From NCBI RefSeq assembly GCF_900113805.1, contig NZ_FOQT01000003.1, forward strand, positions 310,001 to 374,000: 64,000 bases of DNA, given 5' to 3'. The translations under genes and the position numbers were made by a program. Positions 53,773 to 63,014 of this stretch are shown here, one piece after another. Under the pieces are notes generated by a model that ran no database searches, had not been told where the DNA came from, and saw nothing but the letters and a program-made list of their open reading frames with translations. The number at the start of each line of letters is the position of its first letter. Positions within the stretch are counted from its first letter, which is position 1. This DNA is from Halpernia frigidisoli. GTDB taxonomy: Bacteria; Bacteroidota; Bacteroidia; Flavobacteriales; Weeksellaceae.

Positions 53773-54393
53773 ATGAAGCATTATATTTTAATTATTTTCT
53801 TGTTTGTGGTACAAAGTTGTGCAGTTTCAAAAACTAGCGAACTTCAAAATGGTGATCTACTTTTTGTACAGGCAGAAACACAAAATCTCTCTGGCGCTAT
53901 AAGTCGCGTTACTGATAATAATCAATCAATTTCATTTGATCATATTGCAATTTTAGAAAAAGTACGAAAAAATATTAATGTACTGGAAGCATCCACGAAA
54001 AATGGATCCAGTAAAGTTTCTTATGTTGATTTTATAAAGAATCATAGCAAGACAAAGATTGTACTTTACCGTTTAAAACCAAAATATCAATCTGCAATTC
54101 CGGATGCAATAGTCAAAGCAAAATCAATGCTTGGTAAACCTTATAATACTGCTTACATTTTAAATGAAAATTCTTATTATTGTTCAGATTTTATTGAAAG
54201 AAGTTTTAGTAAAGCCAACATTTTTGAATTAAAACCAATGACTTTCATCAACCCAAAAACTGGAAAAACTGACGAATTTTGGTTAAATTTTTACGAGAAA
54301 TTAGGTGTGGAAGTTCCTGAAGGAAAATTAGGATGTAATCCAAATGGACTTTCTCAATCATCAAAAATTGAAAAAATTAAAGTTTTAAATTAA
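53773..54393 (+). CDS. YiiX/YebB-like papain-fold amidase lipoprotein
   Basis: 206 residues from the ATG at 53773 (MKHYILIIFLF). A lipobox gives VQSCAV, so it is a lipoprotein. The circularly permuted NlpC/P60-like motifs are present: His in ISFDHIAILEKV and Cys in YYCSDFIERSF, with the opening ELQNGDLLFVQ. Such proteins are putative peptidases or amidases acting on the cell wall or lipids. I prefer this start over the ATG at 53743 because the earlier one would translate the parS site and lengthen the signal peptide. It follows mnmG and parS site 2. Confidence 0.82.
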   Translation: MKHYILIIFLFVVQSCAVSKTSELQNGDLLFVQAETQNLSGAISRVTDNNQSISFDHIAILEKVRKNINVLEASTKNGSSKVSYVDFIKNHSKTKIVLYRLKPKYQSAIPDAIVKAKSMLGKPYNTAYILNENSYYCSDFIERSFSKANIFELKPMTFINPKTGKTDEFWLNFYEKLGVEVPEGKLGCNPNGLSQSSKIEKIKVLN

Positions 54394-54413
54394 TCCTGAT
54401 TACTATTTTATAA

Positions 54414-55238
54414 ATGAAAATTAAAGATCATTTCCTAACTCAGGAAACTTTTGAAATTAAAGAAACTGAAATTCCAGGTGTCTATAAAACCTTCCCTATT
54501 CCATCGGATTTAGATAAATATTATGATAGCGAAAATTATATTTCTCACCATCAGGATTCTGGTAGTTTGAAAGAAAAATTTTACAAATATTTACAAGGTT
54601 TTAATTTAAATTATAAAAAAAATATACTTTCAAAATTTATCCAAACTGGTCCAAAAATTTTAGATTATGGTTGCGGTGCCGGCGAGTTTTTAAAATATAT
54701 AGAAAAAGATTTTCAACCTTTAGGATTTGAACCAAATGAGTCTGCAAGGAATTCTGCTCAAAATAAATTAACAAAATCAAAAATAATTTCTGATTTAAAT
54801 TTAGTTGAAAATGAAAGTTTAGATGCAATTACTTTGTGGCACGTTTTCGAACACATAGAAAATCAAAATGACATTTTAAATCAATTTCATTCCAAATTAA
54901 AACAAGGCGGAATTTTAATAATTGCGGTGCCAAATCCGAATTCTTTTGATGCAAAACATTACGGAAAATTTTGGGCGGCTTATGATGTTCCGCGTCATAT
55001 TTTTCATTTCACAAAAACCGGAATGGAAAATTTACTTAAAAATAAAAGCGCAAATTGGAATTTGAAAAAAATTCGTCCACTTCTACTCGATTCATTTTAC
55101 ATTTCTATGTTGAGCGAAAAATATAAAAAATCTGGCTTATTTTGGTTAAAAGGATTCATTTTTGGTGCGATTTCTAATTTTAAGGCCTCAAAAAACTACG
55201 AATTTTCCAGTTTGATATATATTATAGAAAAAAAATAA
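54414..55238 (+). CDS. Class I SAM-dependent methyltransferase
   Basis: 274 residues. The SAM loop is ILDYGCGAGEFLKYIE, with the acidic residue in LGFEPNES and the later ITLWHVFEHIENQNDIL and GGILIIAVPNPNSFDAKHY, typical of Methyltransf_23-like enzymes. Substrate unknown; similar proteins modify polysaccharides or lipids. It follows the lipoprotein gene after 20 bases and is convergent with pgk, with a terminator hairpin between them. Confidence 0.88.
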   Translation: MKIKDHFLTQETFEIKETEIPGVYKTFPIPSDLDKYYDSENYISHHQDSGSLKEKFYKYLQGFNLNYKKNILSKFIQTGPKILDYGCGAGEFLKYIEKDFQPLGFEPNESARNSAQNKLTKSKIISDLNLVENESLDAITLWHVFEHIENQNDILNQFHSKLKQGGILIIAVPNPNSFDAKHYGKFWAAYDVPRHIFHFTKTGMENLLKNKSANWNLKKIRPLLLDSFYISMLSEKYKKSGLFWLKGFIFGAISNFKASKNYEFSSLIYIIEKK

Positions 55239-55312
55239 AAAATAGAAAATTGATTGGTTTCTGAAATCAAATTTTAACATAATTTTACTAAAATTAAACA
55301 AAAATAAAAAAA

Positions 55313-55338
55313 CTGATTACGAACTGTAATCAGGTTTT
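55313..55338. terminator. Bidirectional terminator between the methyltransferase and pgk
   Basis: CTGATTAC (55313-55320) pairs with GTAATCAG (55326-55333) across a five-base loop. A-rich and T-rich flanks add pairs after a one-base bulge. It sits between convergent genes. Confidence 0.7.
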
Positions 55339-55364
55339 ATTTTTAAAGACTATTTTATAAATTT

Positions 55365-56555
55365 CTATTTTGTGATTGCTGCAACTCCCGGAAGTTCCAA
55401 ACCTTCTAGACTTTCCAACATCGCGCCGCCGCCAGTTGAAACATAACTTACTTTGTCATCATAACCAAATTGTTTTACAAACGCAACGGAATCTCCTCCT
55501 CCAACAAGTGAAAACGCACCAAGTTTTGTTGCTTCGGCGATACTATCACCTAAAGCAACAGTTCCTTTAGAAAAATTTTCCATTTCAAAAACACCAATCG
55601 GGCCATTCCATAAAATAGTTTTGGAATTGACGATCACATCATGAAATAATAAACGCGTTTTGCTACCAGCATCTAAACCCATCCATTTTTCAGGAATTTC
55701 ATAGATATTAACTTCTTTATGTTCTGCTTCATTATTGAACTCCTTTGCAATAATTGTATCAACCGGCAAATAAACTTTTACATTATGCTTTTTTGCATTT
55801 TCTAAAATTTCTAAAGCCAACTGCATTTTATCCGCTTCTAAAAGAGAATCTCCAATATTACCACCAAGTGCTTTCACGAAAGTGAATGCCATTCCACCAC
55901 CAATAATTAAGTTATCAATTGCTGGCAAAATATTTTCAATGATCGTAATTTTTGTAGAAACTTTAGAACCACCAAGAATTGCAGTAATTGGTTTTTCGCC
56001 AGAATTTAAAACTTTATCAATTGCTTTTAATTCATTTTCCACTAATAAACCGAAAAATTTAGTTGAAGGAAAGAATTGTGCAATTACGGCTGTAGAAGCA
56101 TGTTCTCTGTGAGCAGTTCCGAAAGCATCATTTACATAAACATCTCCATATTTGGAAAGTTTTTCAGCAAAATCTTTATCTCCTTTTTCTTCTTCATTAT
56201 AAAATCTAAGGTTTTCTAATAATAAAATTTCACCAGGTTTAAGATCATCAACCATTTTTTGGGTTTCATCACCAAGCGCGTCTTCAGCAAATTTTACTTT
56301 TTTTCCTATAACATTTTCAATAGTTGGAAGAATACTTTTTAAAGAATATTTTTTATTCTTCTCTCCATTTGGTCTTCCTAAATGTGTCATCAAAATAACA
56401 GAACCGCCGCCATCTAAAATTAAATCTAAAGTTGGTTTCACTGCCGAAATTCTTGTGTCATCAGTCACTTCTAACTTTTCGTTTTGAGGCACATTAAAAT
56501 CCACACGAACAAGAACTTTTTTATCTTTGAAATTGAAATCTGAAATATTTTGCAT
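55365..56555 (-). CDS. pgk: Phosphoglycerate kinase
   Basis: 396 residues, normal length. Signatures: VLVRVDFNVPQNEKLEVTDDTRI, ILMTHLGRPNGEKNKKYSL, VNDAFGTAHREHAST, the central ILGGSKVSTKI and, near the end, VGGGDSVAFVKQFG plus STGGGAMLESLEG. It makes ATP from 1,3-bisphosphoglycerate in glycolysis. It stands alone on the minus strand, with the long AT-rich gap 56556-57247 upstream. Confidence 0.97.
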   Translation of the reverse strand: MQNISDFNFKDKKVLVRVDFNVPQNEKLEVTDDTRISAVKPTLDLILDGGGSVILMTHLGRPNGEKNKKYSLKSILPTIENVIGKKVKFAEDALGDETQKMVDDLKPGEILLLENLRFYNEEEKGDKDFAEKLSKYGDVYVNDAFGTAHREHASTAVIAQFFPSTKFFGLLVENELKAIDKVLNSGEKPITAILGGSKVSTKITIIENILPAIDNLIIGGGMAFTFVKALGGNIGDSLLEADKMQLALEILENAKKHNVKVYLPVDTIIAKEFNNEAEHKEVNIYEIPEKWMGLDAGSKTRLLFHDVIVNSKTILWNGPIGVFEMENFSKGTVALGDSIAEATKLGAFSLVGGGDSVAFVKQFGYDDKVSYVSTGGGAMLESLEGLELPGVAAITK

Positions 56556-57247
56556 AATTTTTTTGTTTTGACTTGAGCAAATTTAGGATTTCTGAACCGT
56601 TAAAAAAAAATTAAAATCGAAAAGTTTCCCTACTCCCAAAACTCATTCATTCATCATTATATTTCTTTATTATTAAAAAAGAATATGAGTATTGTTGTTG
56701 GTCTAACCAGAATTGTGGAAAAATAAATCTTTTTATTTCTCTTCATTCTAAAGTAAATAAATTAATAGTTTACCAACATTATAAAGAGATTTAAACCAAA
56801 GGATTAAGGTACTTATGGGCAATTGTTAGTAAATTTGAAAAATTTATTTTGTGTATAAAACTTCTATGGAAAAAGTCTCCGAAAACTTTTAAAAGTCCAA
56901 AAAAGTAATTTCAAGAAAATCCAAAATTAATGTCCATTAGAAATAATAATTGAACTAAAAAAGAGAAAAAAATAAAAACTTATCCACAGGTTTATTGGTA
57001 TTTCTTAACAAATTTTTAGATTTCTTTAACAAACACATAATTAAATTTCCTAATTCTTTTATAGACAGTAATTTAAAGTGAATTTTGTGATATTTTGTTA
57101 ACTAATTTTAAGCCAAACCACTTTACTTTTACCAATTAAACCTTAAATTTGTATTAAAGGAAAAATTTGAAATCGCCATTTAAATATCAAATAATAAAAA
57201 ATACTTCTAAATAGGCGATAACATTTGACAAATAAAAAAATTATAAA
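56556..57247. other. AT-rich intergenic region with DnaA-box-like sites, candidate replication origin
   Basis: 692 bases without a convincing gene and very AT-rich. Three DnaA-box-like 9-mers fitting TTWTNCACA occur: TTTTCCACA (minus, 56714-56722), TTATACACA (minus, 56850-56858) and the exact consensus TTATCCACA (plus, 56980-56988). The neighbouring genes diverge from it. It is 3.0 kb from parS site 2. Together these fit a chromosomal oriC, but dnaA is not adjacent and no GC-skew test was possible here. A TAAATTTG promoter-like box is at 57144-57151. Confidence 0.5.
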
Positions 57248-57679
57248 ATGCAAATGAAAATAGCAATTGCCGCTGACCATGCGGGTTTTAAGTACAAAGA
57301 ACTTATTAAAGATCACTTGAAATCTAATTATGAAATTCAGGATTTTGGAACTTTGTCAGAAGATTCGGTAGATTATCCCGATTTCGTTCATCCTGCAGCA
57401 AGTTCTGTAGAAAATGGCGAAAATGTTTTTGGAATTTTAATTTGTGGAAGTGGCGAAGGCGTTTCTATTACAGCAAATAAACACCAAGGAATAAGATGTG
57501 CACTTTGCTGGGAAGTTGAAATTGCAAAATTATCTCGACAACATAATAATGCCAATATGATCTCTATTCCTGCAAGATTTGTTTCTGAAGAATTGGCAAT
57601 TGAAATGGTTGATGCATTTTTAAATACTGAGTTTGAAGGCGCAAGACATCAGGATAGAGTTAATAAAATTTCTTGTTAA
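57248..57679 (+). CDS. rpiB: Ribose-5-phosphate isomerase B
   Basis: 143 residues. RpiB/LacAB signatures are IAADHAGFKYKELIKDHL at the N-terminus and the active-site Cys66 in LICGSGEGVSITANKHQGIRC, then NMISIPARFVSEE. It interconverts ribose-5-phosphate and ribulose-5-phosphate. A second ATG two codons in is possible. It is followed by rnr after 45 bases. Confidence 0.94.
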   Translation: MQMKIAIAADHAGFKYKELIKDHLKSNYEIQDFGTLSEDSVDYPDFVHPAASSVENGENVFGILICGSGEGVSITANKHQGIRCALCWEVEIAKLSRQHNNANMISIPARFVSEELAIEMVDAFLNTEFEGARHQDRVNKISC

Positions 57680-57724
57680 TAATCAGAAATTCTAATATTT
57701 CTTTTTTTGATTTAAATAAAATAT

Positions 57725-59875
57725 ATGAGTAAGAAAAAATATCAAAGCGATAAAAACAATAATAAACTTCAGGAAATCGGAAGGTTGATTGTAAGATTTA
57801 TGAATGGAAATTCTACGAAAATCTATAATTATAAACAGATTTCAGACGGAATTGAACATAAAAATCCGCGCCAAAGAGAACAGGTTATTCAAAGTTTACA
57901 CAAACTTTTAGCAACTGAAAAAATAAAAGAAGTTGAGAAAGGAAAATACATTATCAACTTAAAAATAAAAGGCACTTTAACCGGGAAAATTGACTTTAAC
58001 CAAAGTGGAAATGCTTTTGTTAAAGTAGAAGAACTTCCCGATGATGTTTTTATTCATCAAAAAAATGTGAAAGATGCTTTGCAAGGCGATAAAGTTTTAA
58101 TCGTTACCTATAATTTTAAAGGAAAAAAATTAGAAGGTTCTGTTGTTGAAGTTTTAGAAAGAAATCGGACAGAATTTGTTGGCGTTTTTCAATTAATTGA
58201 GCATAAAGATTTTGGCTTTGTGGTTTGCGATAAAAAAGCAATAAATACCGACATTTTCATTTCTAAAAATCATTTTAATGACGCAAAAGATGGCGATAAA
58301 GTCATCGTTAAAATGGTTGGTTGGGAAGCAGGAAATAAAAATCCGGAAGGTGAAATTATTCAGGTTTTAGGAACGCCGGGAAATCACGAAACTGAAATTC
58401 ATTCCATCTTGGCAGAATATGGTTTGCCTTATGAATTTCCAGAAGAAGTTGAAAGAGAAGCGGATAATATTGATAAAAGAATTGGTGGAAAAGAGTTAGA
58501 AAAACGCCGCGATATGCGAAAAGTCTGCACTTTCACGATCGATCCAAAAGATGCAAAGGATTTTGATGATTCTATGTCCATTGAAAAATTAGAAAATGGA
58601 AATTGGGAAATAGGTGTTCATATTGCGGATGTTTCCCATTACGTACTGCCAGGAACTCTTTTAGATGATGAGGCTTACAAACGCGCGACCTCAGTTTATC
58701 TCGTAGATCGCGTTGTACCGATGCTTCCCGAAGTTTTGAGCAACGAGGTTTGTTCGCTTCGTCCAAATGAAGAAAAATATACTTTTTCTGCGGTTTTTGA
58801 GATGAATGATAAAGCCGAAGTTTTAAATGAATGGTTTGGAAAAACCGTGACTTATTCGGATCGCCGATTCACTTATGAAGAAGCACAGGAAAGAATTGAA
58901 AATAAAGAAGGTGATTATGCAGATGAAATTTTGAACCTTGACAGTTTAGCAAAAATTTTGCGACAAGAAAGAATTGAGAATGGCGCAATTACTTTCGACA
59001 GAAGTGAAGTGCGTTTTAATCTGGATGAAAACAGCAACCCAATTGGGGTTTATTTTAAAGTAAGTAAAGATTCCAATCATTTGATCGAGGAATTTGCATT
59101 GTTGGCCAATAAAAAAGTGTCAGAATTTGTGTCACTAAAAAATGGAAAACCGACTGAAAAGACATTTATTTATCGAATTCACGATGATCCGGATCCTTCA
59201 AAATTAGAAGCACTGCGCGATTTTGTAGGTAGTTTTGGTTATAAAATGGATCTTGCAAATACCAAAAAAGTGGCCCAATCTTTAAATAAATTATTGAGCG
59301 ACGTTCAAGGAAAAGGTGAAGAAAATATGATCGAAACTTTGGCGATGCGAAGTATGAGTAAAGCGATTTATTCTACTGAACCAATTGGGCATTATGGTTT
59401 AGGATTCGATTATTATTCGCATTTTACGTCGCCAATTCGCCGTTATCCAGATTTAATTGCACATCGATTATTACAACATTATTTAGACGGCGGAAGATCA
59501 CCTTATAAGCCAGAATACGAAGAAAAATGCAAGCATTGCAGTGCGATGGAACGTGTAGCAGCCGAAGCAGAAAGAGAATCCATCAAATTTATGCAGGTAA
59601 AATTTATGCAGACGCATCTTAATGAAGAATTTACTGGTGTAGTTTCCGGTGTTGCAGAATTTGGTTTTTGGGTACAAATCCCTGAAAATGGCGCGGAAGG
59701 TTTAATTAAATTAAGAGATTTAATGGATGATTCTTATTCTTATGACAAAGCAACACACGCAGTTTATGGCAAAAAATCAGGAAACAAATACCAATTGGGT
59801 GATGAACTAAGAATCAAAGTAGTGAAAGCAAATTTAATTGCGAAACAACTTGATTTTAAAATTGTTACAGATTAA
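57725..59875 (+). CDS. rnr: Ribonuclease R
   Basis: 716 residues. The order is an N-terminal helix-turn-helix-like region, cold-shock domains (about 75-225, with GTLTGKIDFNQSGNAFV), the RNB catalytic domain with the Asp cluster DPKDAKDFDDS (about 277-287) and HFTSPIRRYPDLIAHRLL, and a C-terminal S1 domain (EFTGVVSGVAEFGFWVQIP). It degrades structured RNA 3' to 5'. It lacks the long Lys-rich tail of the E. coli protein. It follows rpiB and precedes a LysE-type gene. Confidence 0.95.
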   Translation: MSKKKYQSDKNNNKLQEIGRLIVRFMNGNSTKIYNYKQISDGIEHKNPRQREQVIQSLHKLLATEKIKEVEKGKYIINLKIKGTLTGKIDFNQSGNAFVKVEELPDDVFIHQKNVKDALQGDKVLIVTYNFKGKKLEGSVVEVLERNRTEFVGVFQLIEHKDFGFVVCDKKAINTDIFISKNHFNDAKDGDKVIVKMVGWEAGNKNPEGEIIQVLGTPGNHETEIHSILAEYGLPYEFPEEVEREADNIDKRIGGKELEKRRDMRKVCTFTIDPKDAKDFDDSMSIEKLENGNWEIGVHIADVSHYVLPGTLLDDEAYKRATSVYLVDRVVPMLPEVLSNEVCSLRPNEEKYTFSAVFEMNDKAEVLNEWFGKTVTYSDRRFTYEEAQERIENKEGDYADEILNLDSLAKILRQERIENGAITFDRSEVRFNLDENSNPIGVYFKVSKDSNHLIEEFALLANKKVSEFVSLKNGKPTEKTFIYRIHDDPDPSKLEALRDFVGSFGYKMDLANTKKVAQSLNKLLSDVQGKGEENMIETLAMRSMSKAIYSTEPIGHYGLGFDYYSHFTSPIRRYPDLIAHRLLQHYLDGGRSPYKPEYEEKCKHCSAMERVAAEAERESIKFMQVKFMQTHLNEEFTGVVSGVAEFGFWVQIPENGAEGLIKLRDLMDDSYSYDKATHAVYGKKSGNKYQLGDELRIKVVKANLIAKQLDFKIVTD

Positions 59876-59909
59876 TTTTCTAAAAAAGATCAAAATTAAA
59901 TTTTAGAAA

Positions 59910-60590
59910 ATGCTTGAACTTATTTTTTTAGCCATTGGATTGGGATTGATGCTTAGTTTAGTATTCATCGGTCCGATCTTTTTTCTTTTAATTGAAACCA
60001 GTTTTAATCGTGGCCCAAAACACGCTTTGGCTTTAGATTTTGGCGTAATTTCGGCAGATTTGCTTTGTATTTTTGCTGCTTATTTTGCAAGTGATGATCT
60101 TGTAAATATTATTGATAAACATCCCGGCTTTTATCGAATTTCTGCGTTTATTATTTTAGTTTATGCCATTTATATGATTGTTTCTAAAACAAATATGCAT
60201 TTAAAAGGCGAACAGAAAATGATCGATCAGAATTATATTAAAACTTTTTTTAATGGTTTTTTCCTTAATTTTTTAAATATTGGTGTTGTCCTTTTTTGGT
60301 TGGTAACAGTAATTTCAGTGAGAAGTTCTTATCCGAAAACAGATGAGTTTATCCTCTACATTGCTTTGGTTATAGGAACTTATCTTTCTGTTGATCTCTT
60401 TAAAATATTTTTAGCAAAACAGTTTCATTACAAGCTCACAGAAAAATTAGCCAATATTATCCGAAAAAGTGTTGGTGTGATCCTGATATTATTTAGTTTG
60501 CTGATTTTTCTGCAAAGTTTTCAAAAGTTTAATCAGTTCGATAAAAGACTGGAAAAAGCAGAGCAAAAAGAACATTTAGAACAACGTTAA
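59910..60590 (+). CDS. LysE-family exporter
   Basis: 226 residues with six membrane helices. The LysE/RhtB N-terminal pattern GLMLSLVFIGPIFFLLIETSFNRGPKHALALDFGVISADLL and the following ASFIILVYAIYMI-like helix fit amino-acid exporters. The substrate cannot be told. Its TAA overlaps the following LD-carboxypeptidase gene's ATG, suggesting co-translation. Confidence 0.88.
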   Translation: MLELIFLAIGLGLMLSLVFIGPIFFLLIETSFNRGPKHALALDFGVISADLLCIFAAYFASDDLVNIIDKHPGFYRISAFIILVYAIYMIVSKTNMHLKGEQKMIDQNYIKTFFNGFFLNFLNIGVVLFWLVTVISVRSSYPKTDEFILYIALVIGTYLSVDLFKIFLAKQFHYKLTEKLANIIRKSVGVILILFSLLIFLQSFQKFNQFDKRLEKAEQKEHLEQR

Positions 60591-61525
60591 TGAAAGATAT
60601 AATTTATCCTAAATCTTTAAAAAAAGGCGGTAAAATTGCCATTATTTCGCCCGCTGGCTTTGTCGAAAGATCTACCATCGAAAATACGTTAAAATTAATT
60701 GAATCAAATGGTTACGACTATGAATTTGGCGCGCACGTTTTTGATAAATATGAACATGGTTACAATTATGCAGGTACTGAAAGTGAACGACTTTTAGACT
60801 TAAATTGGGCTTTAACTGATCCCGAAATTTCTGCAATCTGGACAACTCGTGGCGGTTATGGCTGTATGCATTTACTGGAAAAAATTGATTTAAAAGAATT
60901 CAAAAAAAACCCAAAATGGTTTATTGGATATTCTGACAATACTGTAATCAGTAGTTTTTTACTTAAAAATGGTTTCGCTTCCATTAACGGACAAACTTTA
61001 AAAACATCGTCTTTTGGTGTTTCGGATGAAAGTTATGATCAAATATTTGATATTTTAAAAGGAAAATTTCCAAGATATACTGTCGAAAATAATCAGTTTA
61101 ACAAAGAAGGAAGCGTTGAAGGACAATTAATTGGCGGAAATTTAGCATTAGTTTACGCACTTTTAGGAACAAAATATACTTTCGATTTTCGGGATAAAAT
61201 ATTATTCATAGAAGAAATTGGTGAAAATTATTACGCGTTAGACAGAATGTTAATGAGTCTGGAATTAGCCGGCGTTTTTAAAGAGATTAAAGGATTAATT
61301 ATTGGCGGAATGATCAATATGGGCGATGAAAAAGAGAACAAAAATTATGAAAATAGTTTTGATGAAATGGCTTATCAAATCATTGCGGAACGAGTTTCAA
61401 AATACAACTTCCCTACTCTTTTCGGCTTTCCAAACGGTCATATTTTTGATAATTTACCGTTGATCATCGGTTCAAATATTAGTTTAAATGTGGGGAAAAT
61501 TAATGAAGTTAATTATTTAAAATAA
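60590..61525 (+). CDS. LD-carboxypeptidase (peptidase family S66)
   Basis: 311 residues. N-terminal IAIISPAGFVERSTIENTL, the catalytic Ser115 in WFIGYSDNTV, the Glu region LFIEEIGENYYALDRML and the His in GFPNGHIFDNLPLIIG match the S66 Ser-Glu-His triad. It trims the terminal D-alanine from tetrapeptides in cell-wall recycling, in the cytosol. It overlaps the LysE-type gene by one base and is one base before the DoxX-like gene. Confidence 0.92.
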   Translation: MKDIIYPKSLKKGGKIAIISPAGFVERSTIENTLKLIESNGYDYEFGAHVFDKYEHGYNYAGTESERLLDLNWALTDPEISAIWTTRGGYGCMHLLEKIDLKEFKKNPKWFIGYSDNTVISSFLLKNGFASINGQTLKTSSFGVSDESYDQIFDILKGKFPRYTVENNQFNKEGSVEGQLIGGNLALVYALLGTKYTFDFRDKILFIEEIGENYYALDRMLMSLELAGVFKEIKGLIIGGMINMGDEKENKNYENSFDEMAYQIIAERVSKYNFPTLFGFPNGHIFDNLPLIIGSNISLNVGKINEVNYLK

Positions 61526-61526
61526 T

Positions 61527-61877
61527 ATGGTTTATTCAAAATACATTCTTATTTCAATATTAATTTTTGCAGGAACAATGCATTTTGTTCGTCCATTTTT
61601 CTTCATAAAGATAATGCCGAGTTATATTCCTTTTCATTTAAAATTGGTTTATATAAGTGGTTTAGTAGAGATTTTGTGTGGTTTACTTTTAATTTTTCCG
61701 CAGACGCAAACTTTTGGTGCGTATCTAGCCATTCTTTTATTTATAGCGGTTTTTCCGGCAAATATTGAAATGGCGAAAGATTATTACATTACACATAATA
61801 AATATTTTTGGGTCACAGTCTTGCGGCTTCCCTTGCAAATTTTACTCATTTTGTGGGCTTATCAATTTAGAAAATAA
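61527..61877 (+). CDS. DoxX/MauE-like four-helix membrane protein
   Basis: 116 residues with four membrane helices (about 6-20, 37-55, 63-82, 96-112). Motifs such as GTMHFVRPFFFIKIMPSYIP and LVEILCGLLLIFPQTQTFGAY fit the DoxX-like family. A redox-linked role is common in the family but is not shown here. It overlaps the yraN start at 61877. Confidence 0.82.
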   Translation: MVYSKYILISILIFAGTMHFVRPFFFIKIMPSYIPFHLKLVYISGLVEILCGLLLIFPQTQTFGAYLAILLFIAVFPANIEMAKDYYITHNKYFWVTVLRLPLQILLILWAYQFRK

Positions 61878-62248
61878 TGGCAGATCATAATGAATTTGGA
61901 AAACTTGCAGAAGAACTGGCCGTTAAATTTTTAGAAGATTTAAAGTATAAAATTCTGGTAAGAAATTACAGATTCATGAAGGCTGAAATTGATATTATCG
62001 CGGAATTTGAAAATGAAATCATCATTGTAGAAGTTAAAGCACGAGGAACAGATGCTTTTATGGAACCTCAAGAAGCCATTAACAAAAAGAAAATGAAACT
62101 TCTTATTTCTGCTGCCAATGATTTTTCAGAGAATTTTAAAAGAGATTTAAACACTAGGTTTGATGTCATTACAATTCTTCCAGATGAAAGAAAGAAACTT
62201 CAAATCACGCATATAATTAATGCTTTCGAAAGTATTGATGGTAATTAA
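61877..62248 (+). CDS. YraN family (UPF0102) nuclease-like protein
   Basis: 123 residues. The YraN pattern FGKLAEELAVKFLEDLKYKILVRNYR, then EIDIIAEFENEIIIVEVKARG, holds the PD-(D/E)xK-type Glu/Asp/Glu-x-Lys residues of Holliday-junction-like nucleases. Its cellular role is unknown. It overlaps the DoxX-like gene by one base and is followed by the SDR gene after 11 bases. Confidence 0.9.
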   Translation: MADHNEFGKLAEELAVKFLEDLKYKILVRNYRFMKAEIDIIAEFENEIIIVEVKARGTDAFMEPQEAINKKKMKLLISAANDFSENFKRDLNTRFDVITILPDERKKLQITHIINAFESIDGN

Positions 62249-62259
62249 AAATTTAAAAA

Positions 62260-63012
62260 ATGAAAACAGTATTAATAACCGGAGCAACATCCGGAATAGG
62301 TGAAGCAACTGCGAAACTTTTAGCTGCTCAAAATTACAGACTAATTCTTTGCGGGCGAAAGAAAGAAGTTTTAGATCAATTAAAAACAGAACTTTCAAAT
62401 TATACCGAAGTATTTAGTTTAAATTTTGATGTCCGTTCCAATGAAGAGGTGAAAAACGCTTTTAAAACGCTACCAAGAGAATGGCAAGATATAGATATTC
62501 TTATTAATAATGCTGGAAATGCTCATGGTTTGGAGCCTTTATCAGAAGGGAACGTAGAAGATTGGGATGCAATGATAGATGGAAATGTAAAAGGTCTTTT
62601 ATACGTTTCTAAAGAAGTAATTCCGCAGATGAAAAAAAGAAATTCTGGACATATTGTGAATATTTCTTCAGTTGCTGCAAGACAAACTTATGCAAATGGC
62701 GTGGTTTATTGTGCTTCAAAAAAAGCAGTCGATGTCATTTCTGAAGGTATGCGTTTAGAATTAACAGAGTTTGGCGTAAAGGTCTCAAACGTGCAGCCAG
62801 GCGCTGTAGAAACAGATTTTTCTAAAGTCCGTTTTAAAGGCGATGAAGAACGCGCCTCATCAGTTTATGACGGCTATGACGCTTTGAAGGCAGAAGATAT
62901 TGCAGATTTGATCGCCTATATTATTAATGCACCAAAACACGTGTCAATTGCAGATGTGGCTATATTTCCAAGTGCTCAAGCAGAACCTCGGACGATTTAT
63001 CGCAGAACCTGA
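62260..63012 (+). CDS. Short-chain dehydrogenase/reductase
   Basis: 250 residues. The NAD(P) site is [15 protein letters not shown], then NNAGNAHG. The catalytic Ser/Tyr/Lys run is [26 protein letters not shown]. The C-terminal [20 protein letters not shown] resembles the YdfG type, which reduces 3-hydroxy acids. The substrate is unknown. It ends two bases before the convergent LacI gene. Confidence 0.9.
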   Translation: MKTVLITGATSGIGEATAKLLAAQNYRLILCGRKKEVLDQLKTELSNYTEVFSLNFDVRSNEEVKNAFKTLPREWQDIDILINNAGNAHGLEPLSEGNVEDWDAMIDGNVKGLLYVSKEVIPQMKKRNSGHIVNISSVAARQTYANGVVYCASKKAVDVISEGMRLELTEFGVKVSNVQPGAVETDFSKVRFKGDEERASSVYDGYDALKAEDIADLIAYIINAPKHVSIADVAIFPSAQAEPRTIYRRT

Positions 63013-63014
63013 TT

